Below are positions 11,457-23,000 of a stretch of DNA of 37,284 bases, in pieces. Position 1 is the first letter of the stretch, and each line of letters opens with the position of its first letter. The DNA is from Priapulus caudatus (lineage: Eukaryota; Priapulida; Priapulimorpha; Priapulimorphida; Priapulidae). The notes under the pieces are model-generated. The model made no database searches. It saw only the letters and a list, made by a program, of their open reading frames with translations, and had not been told where the DNA came from. The DNA lies in NCBI RefSeq assembly GCF_000485595.1, contig NW_014577326.1, positions 83,899 to 121,182 on the forward strand, read 5' to 3'. The position numbers and the translations under genes are program-made.

Positions 11457-13779
11457 GAGTTAATAATGACAAAAATTTGACTCGAATTTGGTACCGATTT
11501 CACTACATTTTTGTCGTACGAGTTCGATGTGAATAAAAATACAAATGTATACAAACATGAGCTTCTTTTGTTCACTGGTCCTTATTCTATCTAAAATCAT
11601 TGTGCGAAAAGCTACAATCGGCTGGAGCGTCGGTTTACTCATAACGATTCATACACACCATTCCTCCACGGGTGAAGTAGTTCAGATATTTTACCAGCGC
11701 AGCGTTTATTTTAAAAAAAACTGCTGGATTCAACCACAAAAACAAGGCATTCTAACTATAGTTTAAATGTAAAATAGTTTTAATTTTTAAAACGCGTAGC
11801 TTCCTTCGTGTTGACATAAATCATACTTTTGCACAACATGGTTTTCATGTTATTTTTCATCCTCTGGCGAGCCTAAGCGGTAAATTCGCATACACAGCAA
11901 CTGGAAGGAGACGCGGCAGGGATCGCCTCAGGCAGCGCCAGCGGCAACTGTACGCGGGCTATAGTTACTAGAGCTAACGGTTGCTATGCAAAACACATGT
12001 GCGAAAAGCTACAATCGGCTGGAGCGTCGGTTTACTCATAACGATTCATACACACCATTCCTCCACGGGTGAAGTAGTTCAGATATTTTACCAGCGCAGC
12101 GTTTATTTAAAAAAAAACTGCTGGATTCAACCATAAAAACAAGGCATTCTAACTATAGTTTAAATGTAAAATAGTTTTAATTTTTAAACCTAGCATGGGC
12201 ACAACGAAACATAATTTCTAAGCGCATTTTCTGCACTCTGCTAGACTATACGGCCTAAATTCCCTGCCGTGCCTCCTTCGAGTTGCTGTGTATGCGAATT
12301 TACAGCTTGGCCTCGCCAAAGGACGGTAAATAACGTGAAAACCATGTCGTGCAAAAGTATGATTTATGTCAAAACGAAGGAAGCTACGCGGTTTGTAATA
12401 CTACCGGAAGATAGAATAAGGACCAGTGAACAAAAGAAGCTCATGTTTGTATACATTTGTATTTTTATTCACATCGAACTCGTACGACAAAAATGTAGTG
12501 AAATCAGTACCAAATACGAGTCAAACTCCTTTGTCATTATTAACTCCTGATATATATATATATATCAGCGTTTCCCCTGGCCAAACAGGTCAGTGAGGCG
12601 GTAAAAATTTGTTTGGTGGTTTCGCAATCCGAGAAGCAAGCAATGCGAGCACCGAAGGTGATAGCCATGCTAGGGGGGGGGGCATGCTCCCCTGGAAATT
12701 AAAAAAAAGGTGCATTCTAAGCTATTCTGAACACATTATATGACACTCTTGAATCCGTTTTTCAAGCTGTCAAGAGGAACAAACAAGCTTCTGGGAAAGG
12801 TTTTACTTTCGTTTTTCTCCTCCCCAGTCCTGGGTACCCCATGCATAGATCAATGCTGCCGCATATCCGCAAAGTTACAAGTGCCTAGAATCTTGAAGTA
12901 CTTACAGTTTACAATGCTTCTAGATATCTAACTGAATAAAAATAGTCGACTTTCTACGTAAAGAAAAGTGCCGAATTCAGTTAACAGCTTTGATTACGTG
13001 CATGTCAGGTGTCACTGGTCGTGCCCTCACTCCCCACGATAACCCCTGCGACATATGAACTTATTGTCAGGCGGTCATAAAAACACTGGGCTACACTGGG
13101 CTTCGCAATCGATTTCTAAGACTGTCACAAGGTTTTGTTCGTGTGGCGAATCATGCGTTGAGGGAGTTCACGCCCTCGGCTCTAGATGTTTTGGATATCC
13201 TGTCTACGTTCAGGAACGGAGCGTATTAAAATGCGCTCCCGTTTACAAGTCTGTCTAAACTGCCGTTGCGATATTCATAACCGTAGTATTTCAGCGTAAT
13301 ATGAGGGGAAAAAGTGCGGTCAGGAGGACCTGCCGTTTCGTAGAGATGGCGGCCGAAGCAAAAACTTGGTGGCCTCGGGCCTCCGGGTCGGCACTAATTC
13401 GAACGCTGTCAATAAAGTGTAGTTTATTGATGGAAGAACAGTAATTTTCGTCAGCGAGGCGGTGTTTTTTGATAAATTTCTGCGTGGCGAGTGAGATTTG
13501 AGCGAGGCGGCCGCCTCGCTCGTGTCAATGCAGGGGAAACACTGTAGTCTGTATATATAATACAATATCATGAATATGCAAACATAGTAGTACTAGTAGT
13601 ACCAATATTGAATACAACTTGAACTTCGTGTACAGTACATTTTTGGGTTGGGCGTCTACAGTTTCACAGTAACACTAACACAACAATCAACACACCTGTT
13701 CCTGGTCATTGATGATTTTTCTGGCAATGGGATTTATTGAGGAAAAGTAATCTCGAAATCGCTCTTCTCTGGTTGTCAT
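7281..13779 (-). CDS. C1orf198: C1orf198-like protein (DUF4706), complete, 7 coding exons
   Basis: Coding exons in transcript order: 13779-13696, 9856-9635, 9231-9181, 8893-8783, 8480-8366, 8039-7720 and 7319-7281. All have GT-AG borders. They total 942 nt, or 313 aa plus stop, close to the recalled human length of 327. Recognition rests on RFRDYFSSINPIARKII (residues 8-23), KSKYGDAWQTLSIHEQDEII (30-49), GLTWRDEHSTPFSWETMSQM (about 103-122) and the C-terminal SGFDFLDNW, all at the expected places. Residues from about 195 are Pro/Ser-rich and probably disordered. ATG at 13779-13777 is chosen because it is the first in-frame Met before the conserved core. A good acceptor just upstream (exon border at 13801) implies a further 5' exon, probably UTR, which I could not place. 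Molecular function is unknown. It is head-to-head with PUS10. Confidence 0.88.
7611..7702. repeat. CA/TG microsatellite (with CG interruptions)
   Basis: ACACACAC runs interrupted by ACGC and ATGC. In the minus-strand C1orf198-like transcript this is a UG-rich tract starting about 18 nt after the 5' splice site of the penultimate coding exon (7720). Confidence 0.95.
9889..10966. mobile_element. Non-autonomous DNA transposon, ~1.08 kb, 13-bp TIRs
   Basis: Ends are CAGGCATGAGACA (9889-9901) and its exact reverse complement (10954-10966). Flanking ATAATA occurs on both sides (9883-9888 and 10967-10972), consistent with a target-site duplication, although the AT-rich setting makes this weak. CAG...CTG ends suggest a hAT-like family. 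No transposase is encoded. It sits in the first coding intron of the C1orf198-like gene, ending only about 31 nt from the acceptor of exon 2 of that gene. Confidence 0.7.
11362..11452. repeat. CT then TA microsatellite
   Basis: About 25 bases of CT repeat run directly into about 65 bases of TA repeat. The foldback element at 11453 begins where the TA tract ends, and a shorter TA tract follows its other end at 12550. Confidence 0.95.
11453..12550. mobile_element. Foldback-type element, ~1.1 kb, with ~140-bp terminal inverted arms
   Basis: The outer arms 11453-11592 and 12409-12550 are inverted copies at roughly 93 percent identity, starting TCAGGAGTTAATAATGACAA. An inner pair, 11795-11922 and 12261-12391, is also inverted (shared GCTGTGTATGCGAATTTA) but more diverged. 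Between them a ~191-bp unit occurs twice in the same orientation (11601-11791 and 11998-12188), nearly identical. Both ends abut TA tracts, consistent with insertion into TA repeats. No coding capacity is seen. It lies in the first coding intron of the C1orf198-like gene. Confidence 0.85.
12566..13544. mobile_element. hAT-like non-autonomous element, ~980 bp (copy 1)
   Basis: Left end CAGCGTTTCCCCTG and right end CAGGGGAAACACTG are inverted repeats with one mismatch in 14. Interior landmarks (GTCAGTGAGGCGGTAAA, GCATTCTAAGCTATTCTG, GCCGCCTCGCTCGTGTCAAT) are shared with a shorter copy at 17938-18240. It lies immediately right of the foldback element. No transposase is seen and no clear target duplication is visible. 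The right part includes GTTTACAAGTCTGTC and other sequence absent from copy 2, so copy 2 is an internally deleted relative. Confidence 0.75.
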
Positions 13780-14058
13780 TTCGCGCTCTATTTCAGTAGG
13801 GCTAAAATAATAATAATAACAACACAATTTTCTCGTAACACTCAATATTCCTAATTATAACCTCTTTGGAGATGCTTCACTAAGTCACATAATCTTGAGA
13901 TTAAATAATTTTAATATACAGCTAACAGTCTTACTAAAACAAATGATTAATGTTTTAAAATTTAAAAATCTATTTATAATAATACCATAAATACATGTTT
14001 AAGCTACTAGAATTATATAATTTATAAAAATGTGCAACTTATCTGGTTAGATGTCAAC
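13780..14058. promoter_or_regulatory. Bidirectional promoter between C1orf198-like gene and PUS10
   Basis: Only 279 bp separate the chosen start codons of two divergently transcribed genes, so this interval, perhaps with the first 5' UTR exon of the minus-strand gene, must contain both promoters. At its right edge AACATGGCGGC (14056-14066) matches the YY1 consensus AANATGGCGGC and includes the PUS10 ATG. No TATA box is obvious. The interval is otherwise AT-rich. Confidence 0.6.
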
Positions 14059-17000
14059 ATGGCGGCGCCTTTAACGCAAAACATGGCATTGTTGTTAAAC
14101 AACAAGGTAATGGTCAGGGAAGTTACTGATATTTGTGCATATATCCATTGTGGGGCGCTAAAATGCAATCTACGTGTTGTAAATTAATTCTTACTATATT
14201 GGACGTTAGTAGGTCGTTATAACAATCTCATTTCGATCAGGCATGATCGGTCTCCGTCGACGTCGTAGCCGTAGGGGCCTGTCATAATGATTACTGAGTT
14301 GTCTATCTGTTAGTTAGATATTATGACAGGGCCTGTACTCATTTGAGTCATTGTACTCGTACTACTACTAGTACTAGTATTATAGCCCGACCAGGCTGTG
14401 CGACGGATTGTCTATACAGCCTGACACCTTTCCATACAAAAAACCTATCACCTCTGCAGATCTAGATGAATAACTCATTGACTTGCCTTGTTTGAAATAT
14501 GATTCTATTATGAACATTAACTCACAGTTGTCCTGCTTCTAAACTAGAATGTATCTCTTAATTCATGGTATAATCTGCTAATTCTCACAGCATATTAACT
14601 TTCCAATCAGCTTTACCCGTCATGTTTACACTGCGCATTCTAGCTCCAAGAAACGGTATTGCTAGGGTTAGAATACCGTTTCGATTTCTTGCCCACAATT
14701 CCTTGTAGTTGGCTGAAAGAGAGACACGGAAAAGACTCGCTAGAAAATACTACAGAAATAGTACAATAGCTGCACGATGGCTCTCACGGCAATTACACAC
14801 CAAAGCAAGTGAAACGATGTTCACAAATGTCTGGCCATTTGTAAAAACCTTAGATGACAGTTCTCGGATGTAGGGGTGGTTTAACATGAGGAACCGCAGA
14901 TCGTTTAATTCCCTTGTTCGATCCATTGCGGATTTTAGTCACAGTCCGGAATGATAGCAAACATGGTGGCAAATTCATAAATTTTTGCATTTGTATACTG
15001 ATTCATTTGGTTTATCACATGTAAAGTGTTCTGTGGCGATACTTGGCAAATAAGACAACTACGTGTTTAGCTGCAGCCAATGTTTGAAACGGTATTCTAA
15101 CCCTAGCAATACCGTTTCTTGGAGCTACTAGTACTAGTACTATTACTACTATAGTACTAGTACTAGTACTAGTACTAGTACTATAGTAGTAATACTACTA
15201 GTGCTAGTAGCTCCAAGAAACGGTATTGCTAGGCTAAGAATACTACTAGTATCAGTACTACTCAGGCCTCGAATTAAGCGACAAGAGGGGCAAGGCAATT
15301 TTTTGGGGGCATGTGAGAAATTGCCTTGAATTTTCTCTAAAATGGATGGGCACCGAGGCAATTTTAAAAGGCATCAAGGCAACTCTCACAATTTGAGAAG
15401 AGCACCAAGGCACTTTAGTTTTTTACCGTGTATGTACAGACTGTCTCCCACCCTCATGTACATCGTCTTCCGCCCCATGTAAGCTTACACCGTAACACCG
15501 ACCCCTGTACCCCCCTCTGCTAATGGAAGTACAGTAACAGGGTTCAACATTAACTTTTTATTTCACTAGACCATTGGGCTAGTAACTGAGGAAAACCACT
15601 AGCCCTGACCTAACTTTCACTAGGCCAGACCCAGACCATTGTTATGAAAAACTTTCTGTCATCGTATGAATTCTACACAAGCTACACACCGTACAGATCA
15701 CAGCTGACCATTCTTGCGCGAGCGTTGTTTCCTGCGCTTTAAATCGCGCGCGGGCCGAGTCCACGTGCAGCATTTAAATATTCGTGTTTTACCACGGGCA
15801 TACACAGGCGCACGATTTATCGATCGTCTACTGGCAGCGGTTGGCAGCAAGCCACGTTATATATTATTGTTTTTGCCGAAAGGTAGACTGGTATCCGGCC
15901 ACACGCTCTGCTAGACAATGTACACGCTCTGCGACAAACAGTGCGGCCGCGAACCAGTCTAGCCAGAAGCACCGACGGCAATTACAGTAAAGGGCAAGGC
16001 AGGTGACTGCCGTCGGTCGGGTTGGATTTTCAAGGGCAGTACGGCGACTGATAGGAGCACCGACGGCAATTGCCGTCGGTGCCGTCGGTTAATTCGAGCC
16101 CTGGTACTACTAGGTTTTGAGTCAGTATATACTATTACTAGTAATTAATTCGTATATATTCCCTGCGACAGAAACGTGATGCAGAAACAGCCTGTGGTGA
16201 CTGAGCATTTCTGTCTTGCCCACAATCTGTAGTGACTGGCCATCTGTTGGACCACATTGTGTAGCGTGATAGCAGTCTGGTGACGTTACACTACAGGGTT
16301 CCTTATACATAACTTTATAAGAGGCACAGTGGCGCACTGCCATTGTCAAATTTAACATTGCCGTTGTGAAAATGTTCCTGTATTTACCCGCCGTTGTCAA
16401 AATAGTGTCAACCCAAAAATAAATAGATCACTACATGCTAATGGCATATTTAGATTGCCATGCCTGAGCCCCCCTCCCCCCGCGTCCTCATGCGTGCCTA
16501 TGGCACGCCTTCGAATCCATCATGCACGTTTTTCCAAACTGGCCATTACCTCCTTTGTCTAATTTCCCCTCAGAAGAAACCCTCCACTAGTGGTGCCTAA
16601 GCCTAAAGCATTTCTGTTCAAACATAAAGTGATAATTATTAAGTGGTTTATCTTCCTGTTTATCAGACGTTGAATTATTTATCCGACTGACTTTACCTTG
16701 TCAGTCACTCTAATTTGTTGCATGTATCAAGTTTTTGGAGCTGTCTTCCAATTTCAGATGCAACTTTTTTCTGGAAAGGTGGATAAGACAATACCTTGGC
16801 ACAGTGTACTCGAAACCCTCTGTCAGGTTGGGTGTTGCTCACGCTGTGTACTTCGCTTACTTGGAGCCAATATTGACATCATCTGCAAACCAACTGAGGT
16901 TCTATATGAGAAATTCCTATTATAGCTGATATCTTTTTTATAATACATTATCCTGTATATATTGCCCATATTGGCAAAATATAAACATACATTTAAAAAT

Positions 17001-20000
17001 TGTGAATTATTTTTCCACCAACATATCTGTAATTTAGTAGTTTCTGCACATTTAAAACTTGTAAGGGTAGTAATGTAACAATTATGCATTTTTCAGGTTG
17101 TAGATGCTATTGTTGATAACCTAAAGTCAGAACAGCTGCTTTTAAATGTTATTGAGGGCTGCACATCACAAATTGAAGATCCGTGCAATAGTGAACTCTC
17201 ACACACGGAGCAGGTAATTGATATTGTGATATATAATTTATGCAGAACAATAGCTACAACTAATAAAGAAATTGTGAATCTAGTGTATTTCAGGTAATTC
17301 AGTTAAGTAGTGAACACATTTTCTTAAACATATATGTGTCTTTCTAGTATGCTGCTAGTGAAGAACCTTTAGCTCACCCAGAGATCTGTGTCACATGCAT
17401 AGGTTTGCTCCAGGATTATCATAACAAAAGATGCATTGATCAGGTAATGAGCTATTGATGCTTTTAGTTATTTTGGTGAATTTTATGTTCAGAAAATGTT
17501 TTAACAGCTGAATATAGTTATATCATGTGATCAACAACAAATAATCTGTAAATACTTTAATGTTATGTGTAGTTAAGTGTATTATATTACTATTGAGCTC
17601 ATTATATTTCACGTTCCTGCAGATTGATTTACAAAGCCGTCGTGAATGGAAAACACATTTGGCATAGTGACTACTCAATCTAAAGCTAGCCAGTGCTCAA
17701 GCAATTGCATATGCCTGCATCTTTACTTCTATCTCTGTCTGATATTATATATTTTTACGTATGTTAAATCATCTCACTTATAAATACCCCATTTTTCAGA
17801 TCAGACAGAAGGTAGAGAAAGAACAATTTGAGTATGACTCATTCCGTTGCAGCATCTACCTTCCACTTTCTGTAGTGCTGCGTGAGGTAAGATTGTGTTT
17901 GTGAATAGCATTTGATAAATCTTATACCAGTGTTTCCCTTGGCCTGAAAGGTCTGTGAGGCGGTAAATTTGTGTGTGGCGTGTTTGCGTGTTTAGATGTC
18001 CGAGCAAAGTGAGCAGTGCATGTGCTTGGCCAGCTAAGGGGGTGAATTTTTGAAAAAATGATGCAATTTGGTGCATTCTAAGCTATTCTGGACACATTGT
18101 ATGAGACTCTTGAATCTCTTTTTCAAGTTGTTAAAAGTTTTGTCAGCGAGACGGTGTTTTGGACAAATTTCTGTGTGGCAGCTGAGAATTTTTTATGCAA
18201 GGCGGGCCGCCTCGCTCGTGTCAATGCAGGGGAAACACTGCTTATATAATGGGATTGTTATAAACTGGTAGTAGCAGCAATCATTTGTGATATTTCTATG
18301 TACGATGTTTGGTTGTTGATAACTATGAATATTATAATGTTGTTCTGTATTTTTGCAGCATGCTGTATTTGTTGAGTTGGCAAAATTGCACCCTAATATA
18401 AGGTAAGTTTAGATAGATACATATGTGTACAGTATGTCTCTCCAAGATATGAATACCATGAGATTTCATTTATAATACATGTCCTTAGACTCATTTTATT
18501 ATGTGTCCAAGTACATAATATATATATATATATATATATAGGGTTCTGCAAGCTTTTTCATTATAGCATGGGGGTGCTGCCTTTACGGTCCTAGTTGCAA
18601 ATCGCGGAAGGCGGTTTGCGTGGTAGGCGGGTCCGGGGGCACCCCCCCCCCGGAAAATATTGGAATTGTAGAAGCTCTGAGATGCAATCTGGACACTTCT
18701 TGTGTATACACCAGAGCGGCAGCTTGATATTTAGGCAGTGCCGGCGGTGGCTGTAGTTTTTTTTTTGTAGGTGTTCTGTTTTGTGTTCTTTTTTTTTTTT
18801 TTTTTCGCTCGATCTGATTAGTTCTCTTGTCGGCTTTGTTCCGTCCAGTGCTATTATTATTGTGCTCTGGAGTAAGTCCTTGATATTATTATTATAATAA
18901 ATACTATACTCTGTGTGTATTTTGTGAAGATCCTTTCACATGAAGTGCAAAGCTATAATATGCAGTAACAACATGTAGTGTTTATACTTTGGATTATATC
19001 AAGATGGGTGGATTGTGTTAAAATAAATTACGTTTTGTCTTAGGGGCGAATACATGTCACAACAGGGAAGCAAGATAGTATCGGTGAAAGAGGTGTGGAA
19101 GCGTCTCTCAGGGCCTGCGATAGAATGTCAGTTGCGTGCTCCTTTTAAAGCCTTTGTAAGTTAACACATTAATATTATTTTGTATGACAGCTGAGGTGTA
19201 AGTAAAAGTATGTTAGTGTACTTTTCGTTGCATTTTCTTTAGATTAATATTAATTCATGATTAAAATATATTATATCATATATTATATTTAAGAATTATA
19301 TTACAGAAATACTTGATGCAATAAAAATTGGTCCAGTTGCATGAAAATGTGAACGTTTGTGTGATTATAGCAACTCTGTTTAATTGTTAGGGGCATAATA
19401 AATCGTAAAATGAGCCATCCATAGATTAACAATAGCAAGAATGATTTTTACTTTCACATTTCAGAGTCCATTTGAAATTGAGATCATGCATGTCCTAACA
19501 CAAGACAAGCAAGTCCTGTCTCAAGTAATGTTAGTATAAATTGTTGTTTGTTTGTATTTTCCTTTAGATGTCTCATCTGAAGTTAGTGGAAATGAAAGGA
19601 TATTTCATTTTTCACATTTTCATCAGTCCATATCAAGGGCGAATAAAAATAAATTGTTTTTTATTTGTTTATAATTTGTTATATAAACATTTGTTTTACA
19701 GTTTTAGTGACTCCTGTCACCCACTTCTACCAAAATTGATCAATGACAGCTATATTTTGTATAAAGTGGGTTGTAATTCTTAATTTAAATAAATATTATG
19801 CACTTTAACTTACATTACATGTTTGTAATCTTTCTAGCTCAGAAGTGAAGGATGCACCTAAAAAGCATAGATCTCGCACTGCATTAAAGAGAGAGCATGT
19901 GGTTAGTATAACTGTCTACTGGAGATGTAATTTAGAAGTTTTTGTCAAACATTGCTTAATTAATTAATTAATCAAATTATTTAATTAATTAAGCATCTGT

Positions 20001-23000
20001 GTAAACATTTATGGGTGTGATCATCCGATATAATTTAATTTTAACTCATAATAATGTTAGTTGGTACTTGTGTTATTTGCATTGAGGGTGAGAGCTCTAT
20101 ATCACAACTGTAGCATCTGAAATTAATGCAATTACTTTGGCTGTAGAAACAACAGAGAGAAACTCTGAGGCTAGAAAAAGATGGAGTAGAGGTGCCAGAT
20201 CAATTGTCCATTGATGGCAAAGGGGTAGCTCCTCCCATCAAAATGGGCCCACAAGAGCTAAGGAAGCTGCTGATAAATTTACCAGATGCAAGGTTTTCAG
20301 AGTAAGTGCCAAACTAACTCATAATTTTTAGCTCACCTTGACATCGTCAAGATGAGCTATTGGCATGGGGCGTCGTCCGTCCGTCCGTCAACATTTGGCT
20401 ACGGTCAACGATAACTTGAGAACCGCTTGACCCACATGTTTCAAATTGCATACAGTTGTTACTCCTATGGGAGAGATGTGAACGTCCTATTTTAGGGCAC
20501 GCCAGTTGACCTACTTTCTAGCCACGCCCACCTTTTGGCCAAAATGGAAATGGCCATAACTCAGTTCATGTTCAACAGATTTTGCTCATTTTTGGTATGT
20601 GAATGAATAACGACTGGCCCCCAAAACATATCACAGGGGTTTTGATATTTTTTTTAAATTATGCAAATTATGTAGATTTTGGCAATTTCACTATGCATTT
20701 CAGTGTCTGCCTACGGTCAACGATAACTCAAGAACCGTTTGACCCACATGTTTAAAATTGCATACAGTTGTTACTCCTATGGGAGAGAGTGAACGTCCTA
20801 TTTTGGAGCACGCCAGTCGACCTACTTTTGAGCCACGCCCACTTTTTGGCAATAATGGAAATGGCCATCTAGATTTATACGATTTTGTTAAATTTACCTA
20901 CCTACCTACATATCATACCTACGTGTAATACTGTGTTTTAGATTCTTTGTTACAGTAAATTTGACTGGAATATTTTATTACTTTTATTTGCGCGATAATC
21001 GAAAACCAAAATGGCGATCATTTAGGCTTAGCGCCATCTCTCGCCCAGATTTCAGACTTTCAGATCTGAAACATTTATTTTCACATCAAAACTAACCCTG
21101 AAACAAAACAGTAAAATTTCTATTAGTATAAAACAGGGAATAAGGACTTTTGATCACATTTTGGTCCGTCATAAATGAAACACATACCAAATTTTAAATA
21201 TCATCTCCCTCTTCTATCACACCCAAGGTGAGCTATAGTGTCATTGACACTTTCATTATATTAGGTCTGTGTGTATCTATATATGTCTATGTCGATAGGA
21301 AGCAATAACCCAGTGTGGAAGAATTGCAATGCATACTGATGGCAGTACGTTGTTCTTCCAGATTATTCCAGGCTACTACAACCAAACCAACATCAGGCTG
21401 TGATATCGGTACCATAAAGTGCAATTACACATCTCTGTATTTGGCAGGTTTGCTCATTAAATTTTTTAATTACATTAAAGGGTTAGCCAATATTTGCAGA
21501 TATTTTTCTTGTTAAAATACGTACTATAATTATTTCAATTACATCGATAATTGCTAACCATTTTCTGACTATTCATATCAAGACACCATGCACCTACAGA
21601 TCACTTCACGTATAGTTTAATAAAATACCATTGTAATGTTAATTTCGTTATCATTACGACCTGCACCAATTTCATGCATATTTTGTTTGTGTTTGCAGGA
21701 AGATACAATAAGTATTCCAGGATGTTGTGCCAGACTCCGTGGATCATCGATGGTGAGAAGAAGATGAATACATCTGTGGAGGAAATAATTACTCAGCCAC
21801 TGAATTGCATGATAAGGGGCGACGGTAAGAGAGAGCTTACTGTGATAACTACACTCACACGTTAGTTAGAAAGATTTGATTGCTCATCAGTGGAATTCGC
21901 AGTTCTTTTAGGAGCAGTACGAGATATCGTTTGTAGTTAATTCTGATCAATTTATGACTACTTTTATAAAAACATAGTTTCGTTACACATGAGCGATTTA
22001 TATACGAGTGGTTTTGTTTTATGCAATATATATATATATATATCCATGACGTGAAAGGGTGGGGAGCGTTACGCAATTTGCCACCACATCCCTAAAAGCC
22101 AACCGTTCTTGGATTTATTTACACTGCATTCAGAGACAAGGTTCGCCTCATCAGGACGAGAAGACGTAGATGTGAGAACGCTCGGGAATGGTCGGCCATT
22201 TGTCATCGAGTTCATCAATCCAAGAAGGCATAAACTTGGTCTCGAAGCAGTGGCAAAACTACAGCAGGTAAGTGCTGTGTGATATACTGACCTGATCACA
22301 GATAATATTATAGTAGCCACGAATTAGGGTGATGTTGACACGTATGGTTTTCATGCTCTGTCAGATTTGAGCATACCAAAGTATATAGCTCTGTACACGA
22401 TGGAAACAAATCATTTAATGAAGTCACTGTATATCAGCTTATTAAACCATTAACTAAGCTATTAGTAATATTTACATTCACTGATTGATTAGTAAATTAT
22501 GTAAACCTGTGTTTAATTGCTTGTAATGTGGTCAGTAAAGGTGTAGCAATATTTTCTTGTCTCTTTCAGGAAATTAATTCCTCGACTAAAGATGTGAAGG
22601 TTAATGATTTACAAGTTGTAGAAAAGTAAGCAATTCATTATTTATGTGCGTCACTTGCACGTCTGTACCTGATGTAGTAAGTCATGCTAACTGAAGAAAA
22701 GATATATATAAATATCCAGTTAAACTATTGATTCATAATCATTCAACACACAAGTCTTCTATGATGCTGTGATCTTTACCTGACACACCATGGCCAAATA
22801 TCACACATAATTTATGGATGGGTCATTAGCTCTGCAATGTTATTGTAGGGAGAAGACGAGACTGCTAAAGGATGGAGAGGAAAACAAGACGAAGCGATAC
22901 TTTGCTCTGTGCTGGTCCTCATCCTATCTTACTGCTGACATGTTGCAGCAGCTTGATGCCAAAATGGTAAGAAGAGAATTTGGGATGTATGATGTATTTT

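Noticed and set aside
16735-16826. Coding extension of PUS10 exon 2 to the left
   Set aside because: Exon 1 joins at 16827 in phase and gives the expected N-terminus (ALLLNNK-VGCCSRC); the upstream frame has no similarity.
16905-16935. U12 AT-AC donor (ATATCTTTTT) after PUS10 exon 2
   Set aside because: An in-frame TAG precedes it, so it cannot be the coding donor.
17627-17667. Extra PUS10 exon (CTGCAG|ATTGATTTACAAAGC...)
   Set aside because: It reads IDLQSRREWKTHLA then stops, has no family similarity, and exons 4 and 5 join in phase without it.
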